Assembly: GCA_051453625.1 (NCBI GenBank)
Contig: JBOZIK010000001.1
Coordinates: 63,476,905-63,540,904 of the forward strand
Reading direction: 5' to 3'
DNA from: Welwitschia mirabilis
Taxonomy: Eukaryota; Gnetophyta; Gnetopsida; Welwitschiales
DNA length: 64,000 nucleotides
The stretch's first letter is position 1; the number at the start of each line of letters is the position of its first letter. Both the position numbers and the translations under genes were made by a program. The notes below the pieces were generated by a model. It searched no databases, had not been told where the DNA came from, and saw only the letters and a list, made by a program, of their open reading frames with translations. Of the stretch, positions 36,843 through 47,400 are shown piece by piece.

Positions 36843-38399
36843 TAGTTCTTGATAAAAACCAGGCAGAAAAACCATAACTACAAGCCAATTTACTTTTTAA
36901 AAGATAAATATAGGAATCATAAAATAGGCTNNNNNNNNNNNNNNNNNNNNNNNNNNNNNNNNNNNNNNNNNNNNNNNNNNNNNNNNNNNNNNNNNNNNNN
37001 NNNNNNNNNNNNNNNNNNNNNNNNNNNNNNATGAGTAAATTATTTTTTAAAAAATAAATCTAGATTATAAAATGGGCTCATAAATACATCACATAGATAA
37101 ATAATAGGTAACGCATAATGTGTATGAAAATTTTTGAAAATTTTATCTGATGAAAGATCTGAATTAAGTTAAAAATTTTTGAAAAATAAAAAGTAATACA
37201 TCCTGTATTAGAAAATAAAGCAAAGAAAGTAGACGGGAGCCAGAAGGCAGGTAAAAGAGGATAACTTTCTAAAATGAAGTGCAAAGCTGAGTAATTTTAT
37301 ATTTGAAAAATATAGATCTATGAAATAGTCTAATAAGTAAAGAAAAGGAGTGGATAATAAAATTATTTTATTATAAAAATGATTAAGAGCAGTGCTTACA
37401 ATACCAAAAATAAAATTATTAAGAAAACTCAACTAAGCAAGAAATCTACTTTTATTGAAAACCAAATAGAAAAACATGATGATAAAAAAATACAGTAATG
37501 ACTTTGAAAAAACTAACCAAACCATAAAAGAAAATAAAAATAATGGGCATAAGATAATATAAACAAAAGATAGCTCACCTATCTAATATTTTAACCTAGC
37601 AAACTCTCATAAAAGAAATCGTAACATCACTTGATGTGAAAATGCATGAAATGATATATGAAAAATTCCATTCGATAAGGCAATGATTATGATGATGCTA
37701 AAGATAAAATAATTGATTAGGCCAAAGAATTACCCAAAAATGAGCTCACCTGCTATCATCTCAAAACAAATACCCAAATATTGAGAAATGAAATGAACAT
37801 ATGAAATAGACTAAGAGTATAAGAAGTAAACAATTTCTTTGATTACACCAGGAACACCACTGATCCCATAGCCTCAAAGTTTTTATTACAACTTTATTAT
37901 CCATAATGAGGGGAGTGCAACTATAGTCAGAGAAGTAAGGACCTGTGAAGCATGACTAATTGACCTCCCAGTGGAATTCCCACAGCTACCATATTACACT
38001 GTCAAAAGCTCCTCTCAAAAATATTTTTCTTAGTGTACTTGTGGTAGGACATTATGGTGACTCATGTTTTTGAAATATGATAAATAAAACATCATAATCA
38101 TATTTCCTTTTTTTTTTAAACACTAAAAACATTCCACATTACTAAACATTTCAAAAGACAAAGCTAAAAGTTATAAGGTAAAGATAGAAAAGAACACTCT
38201 TAAATAATCTAACAATTTTTTACCATTAAAAAAAATAAGCATCTTTTTTTAATTGAAGTTCATGAACATGTAAATGTCCTAAGATATGGTGAATCCAATC
38301 TTACCATTAAAATACCTAAGTCACAAGACTAGGCATGGAGATAAAAACATAAGTCAAGTTTGCAAAATGATCAAGTGATACCATAATGGCCTTCAAAGA
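36843..38399 (-). mobile_element. E1 long 3' non-coding interior
   Basis: Collinear with the interior of C at 44195-45760 (gataaaaacca, taacatcact, gaactcacctgct, aagtaaggacct, taccatattacact). No protein was recognised. A 100-N gap at 36931-37030 has similar flanks on both sides (aataggaatcataaaat aggct / aatctagattataaaat gggct), suggesting overlapping contigs. The short frames 37078-37284 and 37208-37432 are not considered genes. Confidence 0.65.
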
Positions 38400-38530
38400 A
38401 AAAAGATAAGAGAAAATTCAGAGGGTTTACTCATGTAATTCCAACTTTTGCCCATTAACTTTCTGCAGCTCTTAAGCAGTCAAATCAGAAATCTCAACAG
38501 AACCATAAAAATGTATTTTTTCAAATAATA
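38400..38530 (-). pseudogene. E1 integrase C-terminal remnant
   Basis: On the minus strand FEKIHFYGSVEISDLTA then LQKVNGQKLELHE corresponds to the Ty3-gypsy integrase C-terminal module (VFPYGAVEIxxP, FKVNGxRLK). The integrase core and RT that should lie between this and the protease are absent. Confidence 0.75.
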
Positions 38531-38554
38531 TAAAATAAAAAATTATTTATTTAT

Positions 38555-38720
38555 TGACTGTCATCCTGCTCATCATTCAGACGATAGAGTGGATAATAAA
38601 AATAGGAAAGAAAAATAGAAAATTACCAAAAAACATAAAAATTTATCAAAAAGCTAAAAAACTATCAAAACTAATTGTCATCATGTCTATCGTCGGAATG
38701 ATAGAGGAGATAACAGATTA
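38555..38720. repeat. E1 pol-junction hairpin modules
   Basis: Two modules, at 38558-38597 (gtcatcctgctcatcattca, then gacgatagagtggataa) and 38675-38714 (gtcatcatgtctatcgtcgg, then aatgatagaggagataac), are 117 bp apart and embedded in A-rich sequence. The same arrangement occurs in the E1 leader (42526-42763). The modules sit where RT and the integrase core should be. The frame 38554-38742 is not considered a gene. Confidence 0.7.
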
Positions 38721-39052
38721 TTATTGTAGAAACAAAAAATAGAAACTATAAACAGAAATAAAAACTAAAAGCAGAAAAATGAAAATAAAGACTATCAAAA
38801 TAGAAAGTTGAAAAGAAAATTCCAAGGTAAGCAAATTTTTATTCAATTCCTAAATCGAATTCATAATTTTATTAAAAAGAAAAAAGAAAAAGAATTTGTT
38901 TAGATGGTCTCAAGATGTTTAAAGAAATAAGATCCAAACTAAAAATTTTCTAATTGAGAAAACATGAAAGGTGTATAATTATTTTCAAGTAAAATCAATT
39001 CAATGAAGAGAGGGGTAATGGATAACACTCTATGAAACCATATTAAAGTACA

Positions 39053-39733
39053 AATTTTGAAAGTTAAAGGAGAGAGACATGGCACTGGTAAAATATTTTT
39101 ATTAAATGTAAGAGTTTTATTTTGAATATCACAAATAAAATTATATTCAAGTCCATTAGAAAGATTCAAATTCGAACTAAAATTATGATTGTCAGTTTGT
39201 TCATGTAATGGACAATATCCCTCAGAGTGTGAATCAAAAACTTGAACTTTCTTACACACTAAAAGTTATTTCTTATTTTCAAAGTTGGATGTATTAATGG
39301 TTTCTTCAATTTCAAGTTGGTCATCATAAAGTATAGTCTCATATGATTTCATCTCTATTCCTGTAAGAGGGCAATGTTATAGGAATAAACTTGGTTTGAT
39401 GTTATTCTCAATGTTTATTTCATCATCTAAATCTTTCTCAGCTGTATCAAAGACTCTNNNNNNNNNNCTAATTATAAACATTCTATTTCCAAAATAACAT
39501 TTCATTATTCTTGTTCTTATGTCAATGATGTGGTGGGTTGTTGCATATAAGGCTCATCCTAGAAGCAAAGGGTATCCTCTGTTATGCTCAACTTCTATGA
39601 TAATTACATTCATGGAGTAGCAAGCCTCTTTAATTTGAATTACCAAATCTTTAATGATGCATAACAATTTCTTAACTGAAGTATATACTAATTCTAGGAC
39701 AACCAAAGTAGGCTCTATTCTATCCTCTAAACT
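39053..39733 (-). pseudogene. E1 pol duplication, copy 1 (linker plus retropepsin)
   Basis: On the minus strand SLEDRIEPTLVV, SVKKLLCIIKDLVIQIKEA and VIIIEVEHNRGYPLLLG (39467-39733) give a well-preserved retropepsin segment matching E3. The downstream linker (LEYNFICDIQNKTLTF) lies at 39053-39250. The copy is homologous to 39834-40510, offset by about 780 bp. A 10-N join at 39458-39467 separates sequence that is continuous in copy 2, so that gap is probably of zero or negative length. Confidence 0.8.
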
Positions 39734-39833
39734 NNNNNNNNNNNNNNNNNNNNNNNNNNNNNNNNNNNNNNNNNNNNNNNNNNNNNNNNNNNNNNNNNNN
39801 NNNNNNNNNNNNNNNNNNNNNNNNNNNNNNNNN
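39734..39833. other. Assembly gap (100 N)
   Basis: Lies exactly between the two copies of the pol duplication. Copy 2 continues past its equivalent point with aagtatcttacaaatg, which copy 1 lacks. A chimeric join is possible. Confidence 0.95.
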
Positions 39834-40100
39834 ATTTTGAAAGTTAAAGGGGAGAGAAATGGTAACTCTGGTAAAAGATTTTCTTTAAATGTAAGAGTTT
39901 TATTTCTATCTTCACAAATAAAATTATCTTCAAGTCCATTAAAAATATTTTTCTCATCCAAATTACAATTTTCAATTTTTGGCTTATGTAATGGACAATC
40001 TCCTTCATAATTTTTTAAAAGTTAAACTTCCTCATACTCTAAAGATTTTATTTCTTCCTCTTTCTTAAGTTGGTCATCACAAAGTACATGCTCATTTTTT

Positions 40101-40151
<51 letters not shown>

Positions 40152-40510
40152 AGTGGATGATGTTGTAAAAATAAAGTTGGTTTGATGTTATCTTCTAATT
40201 TCATATCATCATCAAAATTTTTCTCATCTACATCAGAGACCCTAATTGTAAACATTCTATTTTCAAAATAACATTTCATTGTTCTTGCTCTTGTATCAAT
40301 GATGTAGTGGGCTATTGTATAAAAGGCTCTACCTAGAAGTAAAGGCTATCCTCTATTATGTTCAACTTCTATGATAATCACATCTATGGGGTAGCAAGCC
40401 TCTTCAATTTGAATTACAAAATCTTTAATAAAACCTAACAGTTTCTTAACTAATGTATCTGCTAATTCTTAGACAACCGGAGTAGGCTCTATTCTATCCT
40501 CTAAACTAAG
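39834..40510 (-). pseudogene. E1 pol duplication, copy 2
   Basis: Homologous to copy 1 (attttgaaagttaaagg start; tctattctatcctctaaact end). The minus-strand frame 40022-40279 reads IMKCYFENRMFTIR, matching the end of the retropepsin segment, then DEKNFDDDMKLEDNIKPT. It then runs through an Arg-Glu repeat encoded by the microsatellite at 40103-40150. Two protease segments in tandem are not expected in a Ty3 element. Confidence 0.8.
40103..40150 (+). repeat. (CT)n microsatellite inside retrotransposon pol
   Basis: About 24 ct units. Copy 1 of the duplication has only catctctattcct at the equivalent point (39350-39370), so the repeat expanded in copy 2 after or during duplication. Confidence 0.95.
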
Positions 40511-42325
40511 TATCTTACAAATGTGAAGTGGCATAATGTTAATACTCGCTCCAATGTCTATTAAGGATTTTTTTGATCTTTTTGTTTCCCTCTAAAGTAA
40601 CATTCATCGTAGCTGCTTCTGGATATTTAAATTTAGGTGATTTTTGTAATACTAAATTCATGAGGAATTATGTTAGAAAGACTTTGCTAGAGATAACTCA
40701 TTTTTGTTTTCTTTTTATTAAGTCCTTCCAAATCTTTAAGTACCCTAGATTTTATTACAAAAGTTTCTAAAAGGGTAACTTTATGATTAATTTTTTTATT
40801 AAGGCTTTTAGATGTTTGTTAAAAGTTGAATTGTTGTTAAGCCTATTAAGACAAGCGGTGGTTTATTGAAAAGGATTTTTATTTTTTTTTTTTACTAAGA
40901 GAAGGGAAGTTCTAATCTTCTAATATTTCAATGTCCTCTTCCTCTTCTTTTTAATTATTTCTAAAGTTATTTTTGGGAAGTTGAAGGTTCACAAGAAGGA
41001 GGGTTTATTTTTTATCCATTTTTTGTTACAACATTATAATATTTTCTCATTTTACTAAGGTTTGGTGTAGCTAATGTTCCTTGAGGTTTTTGATTTACCA
41101 ACATTATTTATTAAAGGACGTTTATTAAGTTTTCAAGTTTGGCATTGGTTTCTTCATGTGATCTTCTAAATTTATCCATAAGGTTTGTGATTGGATCATT
41201 TAGATATTGATAGTTGGATGAACTTGGTGTATAGTTTATGATTTTAAATCTATCTCTAAAAGGTTGAGAATTATTTAAAAAATTAGTTTTCAATGTATGT
41301 TGTACTTGATTTTGGTTTCTGAAGTTTTGAGATGTTTGGTTGAAAACATAAACTTCTTCATAAATTCTTTCTTTGTAGGTTAGAAAAAGAGGATAATTTT
41401 TGGTGATGTGATAATTATTCTCATATAAATCACAAGTTGGCATAACATTTTTTTGGGTTTTATATTTGGGATATAAGATCATTTTAGCATACTTCTTCAA
41501 GATTCTTGTAAAGTTTTTAATGAGATTTGTAGGATTAGTTTCTACCTCTTTTTGTTTTACCTCATTTAAATCTTTGATAATTTGGCCTATGATGTAGTTT
41601 TCTTTTTTTGTTAGCCAAGTTTGACTAACCTCCATAAGTTCTTCTAATTTTGTCCCTGCGTTATCTAGTATAAAGTCCATAAAATTTCCATCACAAGAGA
41701 AATCTATAAGTTATCTTGTGTGAGGAGTTAATTTACTATAAAGGTATATCACTAGTTCTTTTTGTGAAAAAGCATCTACAGGATTATAATGTATTGCTAG
41801 GAAGAAATGTTTATATGTGGAGGCATAATCTTTATTTAGTTTTTGTTGAAAGTTTATTACCTTGTTTTTTCTTTTTTTCATTGTTTCTTCACTAAGAAAT
41901 ATTTTGATAAAGTTTTCTTGAACTTGTTCCTAAGTATTTAAGCTTTTTTGGGGTATGGTTTTTAGCCAATTTTTCACTCTACCCTTTAATGTCATGGAAA
42001 ATATTACCATATATGTTCTATCAATTATTTTTTACTTCCCATTTCCCAAGATGAAGATTAATTGTTCTATATATGCTATGTTTTAAGGGGTTCCTCATCT
42101 TCCCCGCCCTTAAAAGTTGGATAGGCATTTAAATTTTTAAGATCAACGTCATCTCTTGGGGGTAGATCAAAAGGGGTTTGAATTTCTTATTTTTTATTGG
42201 CTAACAATTATTTAAGGGTAAGATTTGCATTAAGAGTAGAATATCCTACAATTTGTTTTTTCTTACAGGTGATACTCGACATTGTAAATTGGTTCTCTCT
42301 TTCTATAGGGTTTTCATTAAGAAAA
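40511..42325 (-). pseudogene. E1 Gag remnant
   Basis: The longest intact stretch is the 189-codon frame 41111-41680. It contains the linker QIIKDLNEVKQKE, the knuckle-like block CDLYENNYHITKNYP (a C-x2-C-x4-H-x4-C knuckle with the second and third Cys changed to Tyr) and YEEVYVFNQTSQNFRNQN. A C-terminal helix follows (MDKFRRSHEETNAKLENL). Upstream, towards the leader, 41690-42180 aligns with E3 gag on both sides of the C insertion. The Gag role is capsid formation. The long open frame in a dead element suggests E1 is younger than E3. The plus-strand frame 40573-40770 is a shadow. Confidence 0.8.
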
Positions 42326-42454
42326 NNNNNNNNNNNNNNNNNNNNNNNNNNNNNNNNNNNNNNNNNNNNNNNNNNNNNNNNNNNNNNNNNNNNNNNNNNN
42401 NNNNNNNNNNNNNNNNNNNNNNNNNNNNNNNNNNNNNNNNNNNNNNNNNNNNNN
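42326..42454. other. Assembly gap (129 N)
   Basis: Run of N in the E1 leader/gag boundary. The two frames through it are artefacts. Confidence 0.97.
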
Positions 42455-42525
42455 TTTATTAAGATTGATCATATTATAGCATCTTGTAAATAGCAAATAA
42501 TAAAAAATAAGATAAAAAACAATAG

Positions 42526-42763
42526 ATCATCATCTTGTCTATCAGGGAGACGATAAAAGGGATGATGCACATAGAAACTAGAAAAATAGAAATAGAACAT
42601 AAATCGAAGTAGAAAGAGAAAACCTTAGAAAATAGAACTTTCATCTACCTGATCGTCTGGACATTAAAGGAGATGACAAAAATTAGTTTTACTACCAAAA
42701 ATTAAAAATTTAAAATAAAACTAAAAGCAAAAATTCCACACTATCATCCTAAGTATCGTGTGG
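42526..42763. repeat. E1 leader hairpin-module array
   Basis: Three modules between the primer site and gag, starting near 42526 (catcttgtctatcagggaga), 42641 and 42740, spaced about 100-115 bp with A-rich spacers. They have the same design as the C leader array. Confidence 0.7.
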
Positions 42764-42900
42764 AAAACCAAAATTTAACAACTGCAAAATACAAAACCTA
42801 TAGTTCCTATAAAATACAATGTTACTATAGATAAATAACTGAATAGAGGTTTGATATATTCATCTGAACTATGAAAACCCTTATATTCCTTAATATCTTT

Positions 42901-42919
42901 CCCTGGCAATGGCACCAAT
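42901..42919 (-). other. E1 primer-binding site
   Basis: On the minus strand attggtgccattgccaggg matches, with C-to-T type changes, the Asp-tRNA primer site of Athila-type elements (tggcgccgttgccgggga). It lies a few bases from the LTR end, as expected. Confidence 0.88.
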
Positions 42920-42923
42920 TTAT

Positions 42924-44002
42924 TGTAATATGTATTTATGTAAGTGCTTAAGTTTAAAAGGATTCTATCATTTATAAAATAAATAGATATTTCACACAAT
43001 ACAACATACTAGTATGAGTAGAAGTACACCTAAAATGTGGTATTCTTATTGAAAACTATGAGATGAGACTCGGATTGCTTTACAAGAAAATAACAAAAAC
43101 TAAAAATAAAGAATAATGCAAGAAATAAAAGGTATAATGCAAATGTAAGATACAACCTAATCTAACATGTAATGCAGAATGGAACTAACACTACTTTGTT
43201 TCAACCTTAATAATGTTTGTCTTTAATAATCTATATTACCCAAGAAATTGTCACCAGATAGACTATAAGGGTCATTAGAAAATCTACAATACAAACATGA
43301 AAATAAGACAAAGTTTATATTAAGAATGAGTAACAAGAATATGGGTTACAAAATAGCCAAGTCTTAATGGAGGATACATAACCCTATACCAAGGGCACAC
43401 CTTTCTATAATACTCTATATGGATTTCCTATCCTTCGATATCCTATCATGAGAATTTCTAGTGTAATGAAGATTATAGGAGAGTCAAAGAGGAACTTATT
43501 TATAACAACTTATGGTAGAAAATGATAAACAGAAGTTATGGCAAAATGTGCTTTTTTACATAAATGAAACAGAAAAAACAATCAAGGGTCACTGTCAAAG
43601 TCAGTTACATGTTAATATTATCTTGACTATCATCCAAACAATAATGGAGATGATAAATCATTACAAAAAATGACTGAAAATGATGACTCAGTAGTGATTC
43701 AGCAGTCCATGTTAGTAATCAACAGTGTCGTCATTATCCCTATCATGAGAAAGACATAGGGGATGATGATCTTCTTAATCATATTTTTAAGGAGAAACTT
43801 AGTATTTTTATCAGCAATCCTCCTCTAAGGCTCTATACATTAGAATGTATCTTAAATACATCAAATCTGGGCAAGAATTACATATTTTCAAGATCTTCTA
43901 TTATTTCTTTAAAATCCTTATAATTGCACTTAAACTTGTATAAAAGTCTTATAAAACAACTTATAGAACCCCATCAAATAATTACAAATTAGCAGTACAA
44001 TA
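42924..44002 (-). mobile_element. Element E1 5' LTR
   Basis: Partner of 35730-36820. Starts tgtaatatgtatttatgtaa and ends agcagtacaata (the left LTR has a terminal aaca). It carries hairpin modules near 43617-43660 and 43728-43775. The flanking target duplication is no longer clear. Confidence 0.9.
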
Positions 44003-44173
44003 TAGATACATTAGAATATGCCTTAAATGCTTGTAATCATGCCAAGAATTACAAATTTTTGAGATCTTCCATTAATTCTCTATAATCCTTAGAATTACAT
44101 CTAAACCTATATAAATGTTCTATAAAATATCTCATAACACCCCATCAAATACATATAATTTGGTAGTATATCA
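44003..44173 (-). mobile_element. Element C 3' LTR, segment 3
   Basis: Resumes the C LTR (acattagaatatgccttaaa, caccccatcaaatacatata, tttggtag) and ends tatatca, then the purine tract of C on the minus strand. Collinear with 51060-51227. This shows that E1 sits inside the LTR of C. Confidence 0.88.
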
Positions 44174-45760
44174 TATCCCTCTACTTAGACTTTTTCAGTC
44201 CTTGATAAAAACCACATGAACAACTATAATTGTGATCCAAATTATCTTTAAAAAAATCAATTTGAAAATTATAAAACAAGCTTATAAAAAATCTTAAACA
44301 TATTACATAGCAAAATAACATGTAATACATCATGTGTATGGAGAGAGAATTTCAAAAAAAATTATGTCTTATTAAAGATCTAAAATAATTCAAAGAATTA
44401 TGAAAATAAGTCTTGTCATTCCCTAAGAAAAACAATATGTCCCATATTGATTAGTAAACAAAGAAAGCAGACAAGAATGAGAAGGTGAATGATGGATGTT
44501 TTTGAATTTGGAGAACTCTTTGAATTAAATGCAAATATAAGTATATAAATGTCAGATTTAAAAAATAGAGATGTATGAAATATTCTAACAAGCATGGAAA
44601 GAGTGGAAAATGAAAATGTATTAAGTAGGATGAAGCAGATTCATGAATGCCCAAAAAATGTACCATCATAAAAATGATTAAGAGTAGCATTTAAAACTCT
44701 AAAAAACAAAAAATAAACATCATAAAATTATTAAGGAAACTCATCTAAGTAAGAAATGAATTCTTTATTAAAAACTAGGCAAGGAAACCATTAAATGTTA
44801 AGGTTCTAAAACGATAAAAAAATACAAAATTGACTTTGAAATAACAAACTGAATAATATAAGAAAATAAAAAGAATGGACATAAGGTAAAATAAAGAAGA
44901 AAGCCCACCTATCCTAAATTTAAACCTAGCAAATTCCAATGAAATAAATCATAACATCACTTAATTTACAAATGCATGTATAAAAATTCCATTCGATAAG
45001 ATAATAGTTATGATGATGCTAAAAAAATCAAATGCTTTAATTAAAAAATGATAAGATCAAAGAGTTACTCAAAAATGAACTCACCTGCTTACATATTAAA
45101 ACAAACACCTAAATCCTTAGAAATTAAATGATCATGTAAAAAGATGAAGAGTTTAGAAAACAAACAGTTCCTTTGATAACACCAAAAATACCACTAATTT
45201 CATAGCCTCCAGTTTTTATTATTTTATTATCTAATTATCCATGATGAGGGAAGTGCAACCACAGTTAGAGAAATAAGGACTTATAAAGCATGGCCAATTG
45301 ACCCCTCAGTAAAGTTTCCATAGCTACCATATTACACTACCAAATACCCCTCTTGGAAAAATTTGTCTTGATGTACCTACCGTAGGACATCATGGTGACC
45401 ATGTTTTTGAGATGTCTCAAATATAAAACATCATGGCTTTCGTTTTTCCTCCTTTTTTTTTTCTTTTTTTCTTTTTTTACACAAATGAAACATTCCACAT
45501 GACCAAACATCTCAAAAGACAGATGCAAAATAATAAAATGAAAAATAGAAAATAACACTTGTAAATAATCTAATACCTTTTCACCATTGAGAAAAATATA
45601 AAAAATAAAGCATTTTCATTCAAATTAAAGTTCATAGATGTGTGAATGTCTTAAGATTAGTGAATCCTATCTTACCACTATAAAATGCCCAAGTCAAACA
45701 CTAGTTATAAAAATAAAATAAATACATAAGTCATGTTTAAAAGATGATCAAGTGATATTA
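44174..45760 (-). mobile_element. Element C long 3' non-coding interior
   Basis: Homologous to 36843-38399 of E1, so C and E1 belong to one family. No protein was recognised. The frames 44451-44690 and 45337-45558 look fortuitous; the second includes a poly-Lys run from a T-rich tract at 45440-45480. Confidence 0.65.
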
Positions 45761-45766
45761 TAACAT

Positions 45767-46260
45767 CCTCCAAACAAATAAGCTAAGAAAGAATTTAGAT
45801 AATGATAGGGAGGAAGTCCTTCTCATCAAGAAGAACCTCCAAGATAAAGTGCTTCTATTATGTTCAAGGTTGCACCAGAAGGTTGCTCATATATTTTCAA
45901 CCCTTGTTTAGTAATTTTTTGAATTTATTTAGTGATTAAATCAAAAGTCTTAAGAGAGCCATTAGAGTGTGCTTTCTCAATAAGATAAAGACCTAATNNN
46001 NNNNNNNGGGCCTCCAAAGAAAAATGCTAAGAGAAATTCAAACAATGCTAAGAAGGAAGCTCTCCTCATTGAGGGAAACCTCTAAGGCTAGTATTTCTAT
46101 CATGTTTATATCAGAAGGTTGCTCATATATTTTGAACCTTTGCCCATTAAATTTCTACACTTCTTTAGTGGTTAAATCAAAAATCTCAACATAAGCCTTA
46201 GATTGTATTTTCTCAAAGATAAGGTAAGGACCTACCCATTTAGAGGCTAATTTATCACTT
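45767..46260 (-). pseudogene. C integrase C-terminal remnant, duplicated
   Basis: On the minus strand KLASKWVGPYLIFEKI followed by VEIFDLTTKEV, KFNGQRFKIYEQPSD (46065-46260) is the Ty3 integrase C-terminal GPY/F-type module. A second, more decayed copy (LKTFDLITK, KIYEQPSG) lies at 45835-45997. The copies are separated by a 10-N join (45998-46007) and differ by roughly one base in five, so they are not two alleles. As in E1, the integrase core and RT are missing. Confidence 0.75.
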
Positions 46261-47400
46261 AAAATAAAAACCAAAGTCAAAATCATAAAAGCATAAGATC
46301 AAAAAAAGAAACACCAAAGCGATATAAAAATAAATTTTATTTAAATTAGAAAATCTATTCAACACTTTCATTGAAAAGAAAAAGACACATTGGTTTCTAA
46401 GGCTATGGTCTTAGGATATTGCATTCTTTTAAAGAAATAAGGACCAAACCAAATACTCACCAATTAGTAAAATATAAAAAGTATAAAATTATTTTTGAGT
46501 AAAATCAATTGGAGGAAAAGAGAGTAAAATGATAAAACTTTAATAACACAAATTTAAAATTCAAAATAAGAGATGAAGATGTGATAAATACCATTAATAA
46601 ATAATCACTTATGAAAACAATGTGAATCATGAGAATCATTATAAAATGCATGTAAGGAGGTATTCAAAGAAAGTATCTAAGAAGATTTTATAGGGATCTT
46701 TATAATGTTTAGTAAGATTAAGAAGTTTTCTATCATCCGATTCAAGACATGAATTTTCATTAAAAAAAATGAGGGTTTTTCCAATTAGAATGACCACATA
46801 ACATTTTGTTTTGACAATATTTAGTAGCAATATAAGAGATACAGAAATTCATATAACTCATGTAAAAGCAATCTCTTATCAAAGTCATGATATAAAGGAT
46901 TTGAAACATGAATTTTATTCATAGCTTAATATTGAACATGGGAGGTATTATTTGAGATCCAAGGATTTATAAGAAACTTCAAAGGTTGAGTGATTAAGAT
47001 ATTTTAACATACCTATGAAGCTCCTTAACATTTAATTTTAAGCATGGATTTGGATTAAGAAGATATGATTTTCTCTAATTTAGAGTTCTAAAATATTCCA
47101 AGTATTATTTTTAAAAAGAATAATCATTAAAAGTGCAAGGTAAAATTGACTTTGTAAACGAGATGTTACTTTTTGTAGCACATGAAGTTTTAAAAGGAAA
47201 ATATTGGGAGATTTTTAGAGTCAAGTCCTCAAGGTGATGTGTATCAATAATTTTAAGGACATGGATGAAATTTGAAGAATTACTTAAATGTTCAAAAGGG
47301 ATAAAGGAAGAGAGGTTATCATTGTTAAGATCATAAGATAATGTAGAAGTAGAAGTAGAATAAGGGATATCATTTAAGGTTTTGAAAGGAAGTATAAGTG
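46261..47400 (-). pseudogene. C pol linker remnant
   Basis: Aligns with the E1 linker at 38830-39250 (tttaaagaaataaggacca; gagtaaaatcaatt). The frame 46639-46830 carries GKTLIFFNENSCLESDDRKLLN, comparable to NKTLTFNKNILP of E1. No RT or retropepsin motif could be read. Confidence 0.5.

Noticed and set aside
36849-37034. ORF entering the 36931 gap
   Set aside because: Half of it is N, and the remainder aligns with the non-coding interior of C.
41111-41680. 189-codon ORF as a host gene
   Set aside because: It contains a degenerate Gag zinc knuckle and is flanked by protease and primer site, so it is retrotransposon Gag.
35725-44007. Target-site duplication for E1
   Set aside because: The flanking pentamers (attat and tagat) do not match well enough to claim, although the nested position is clear from the split C LTR.
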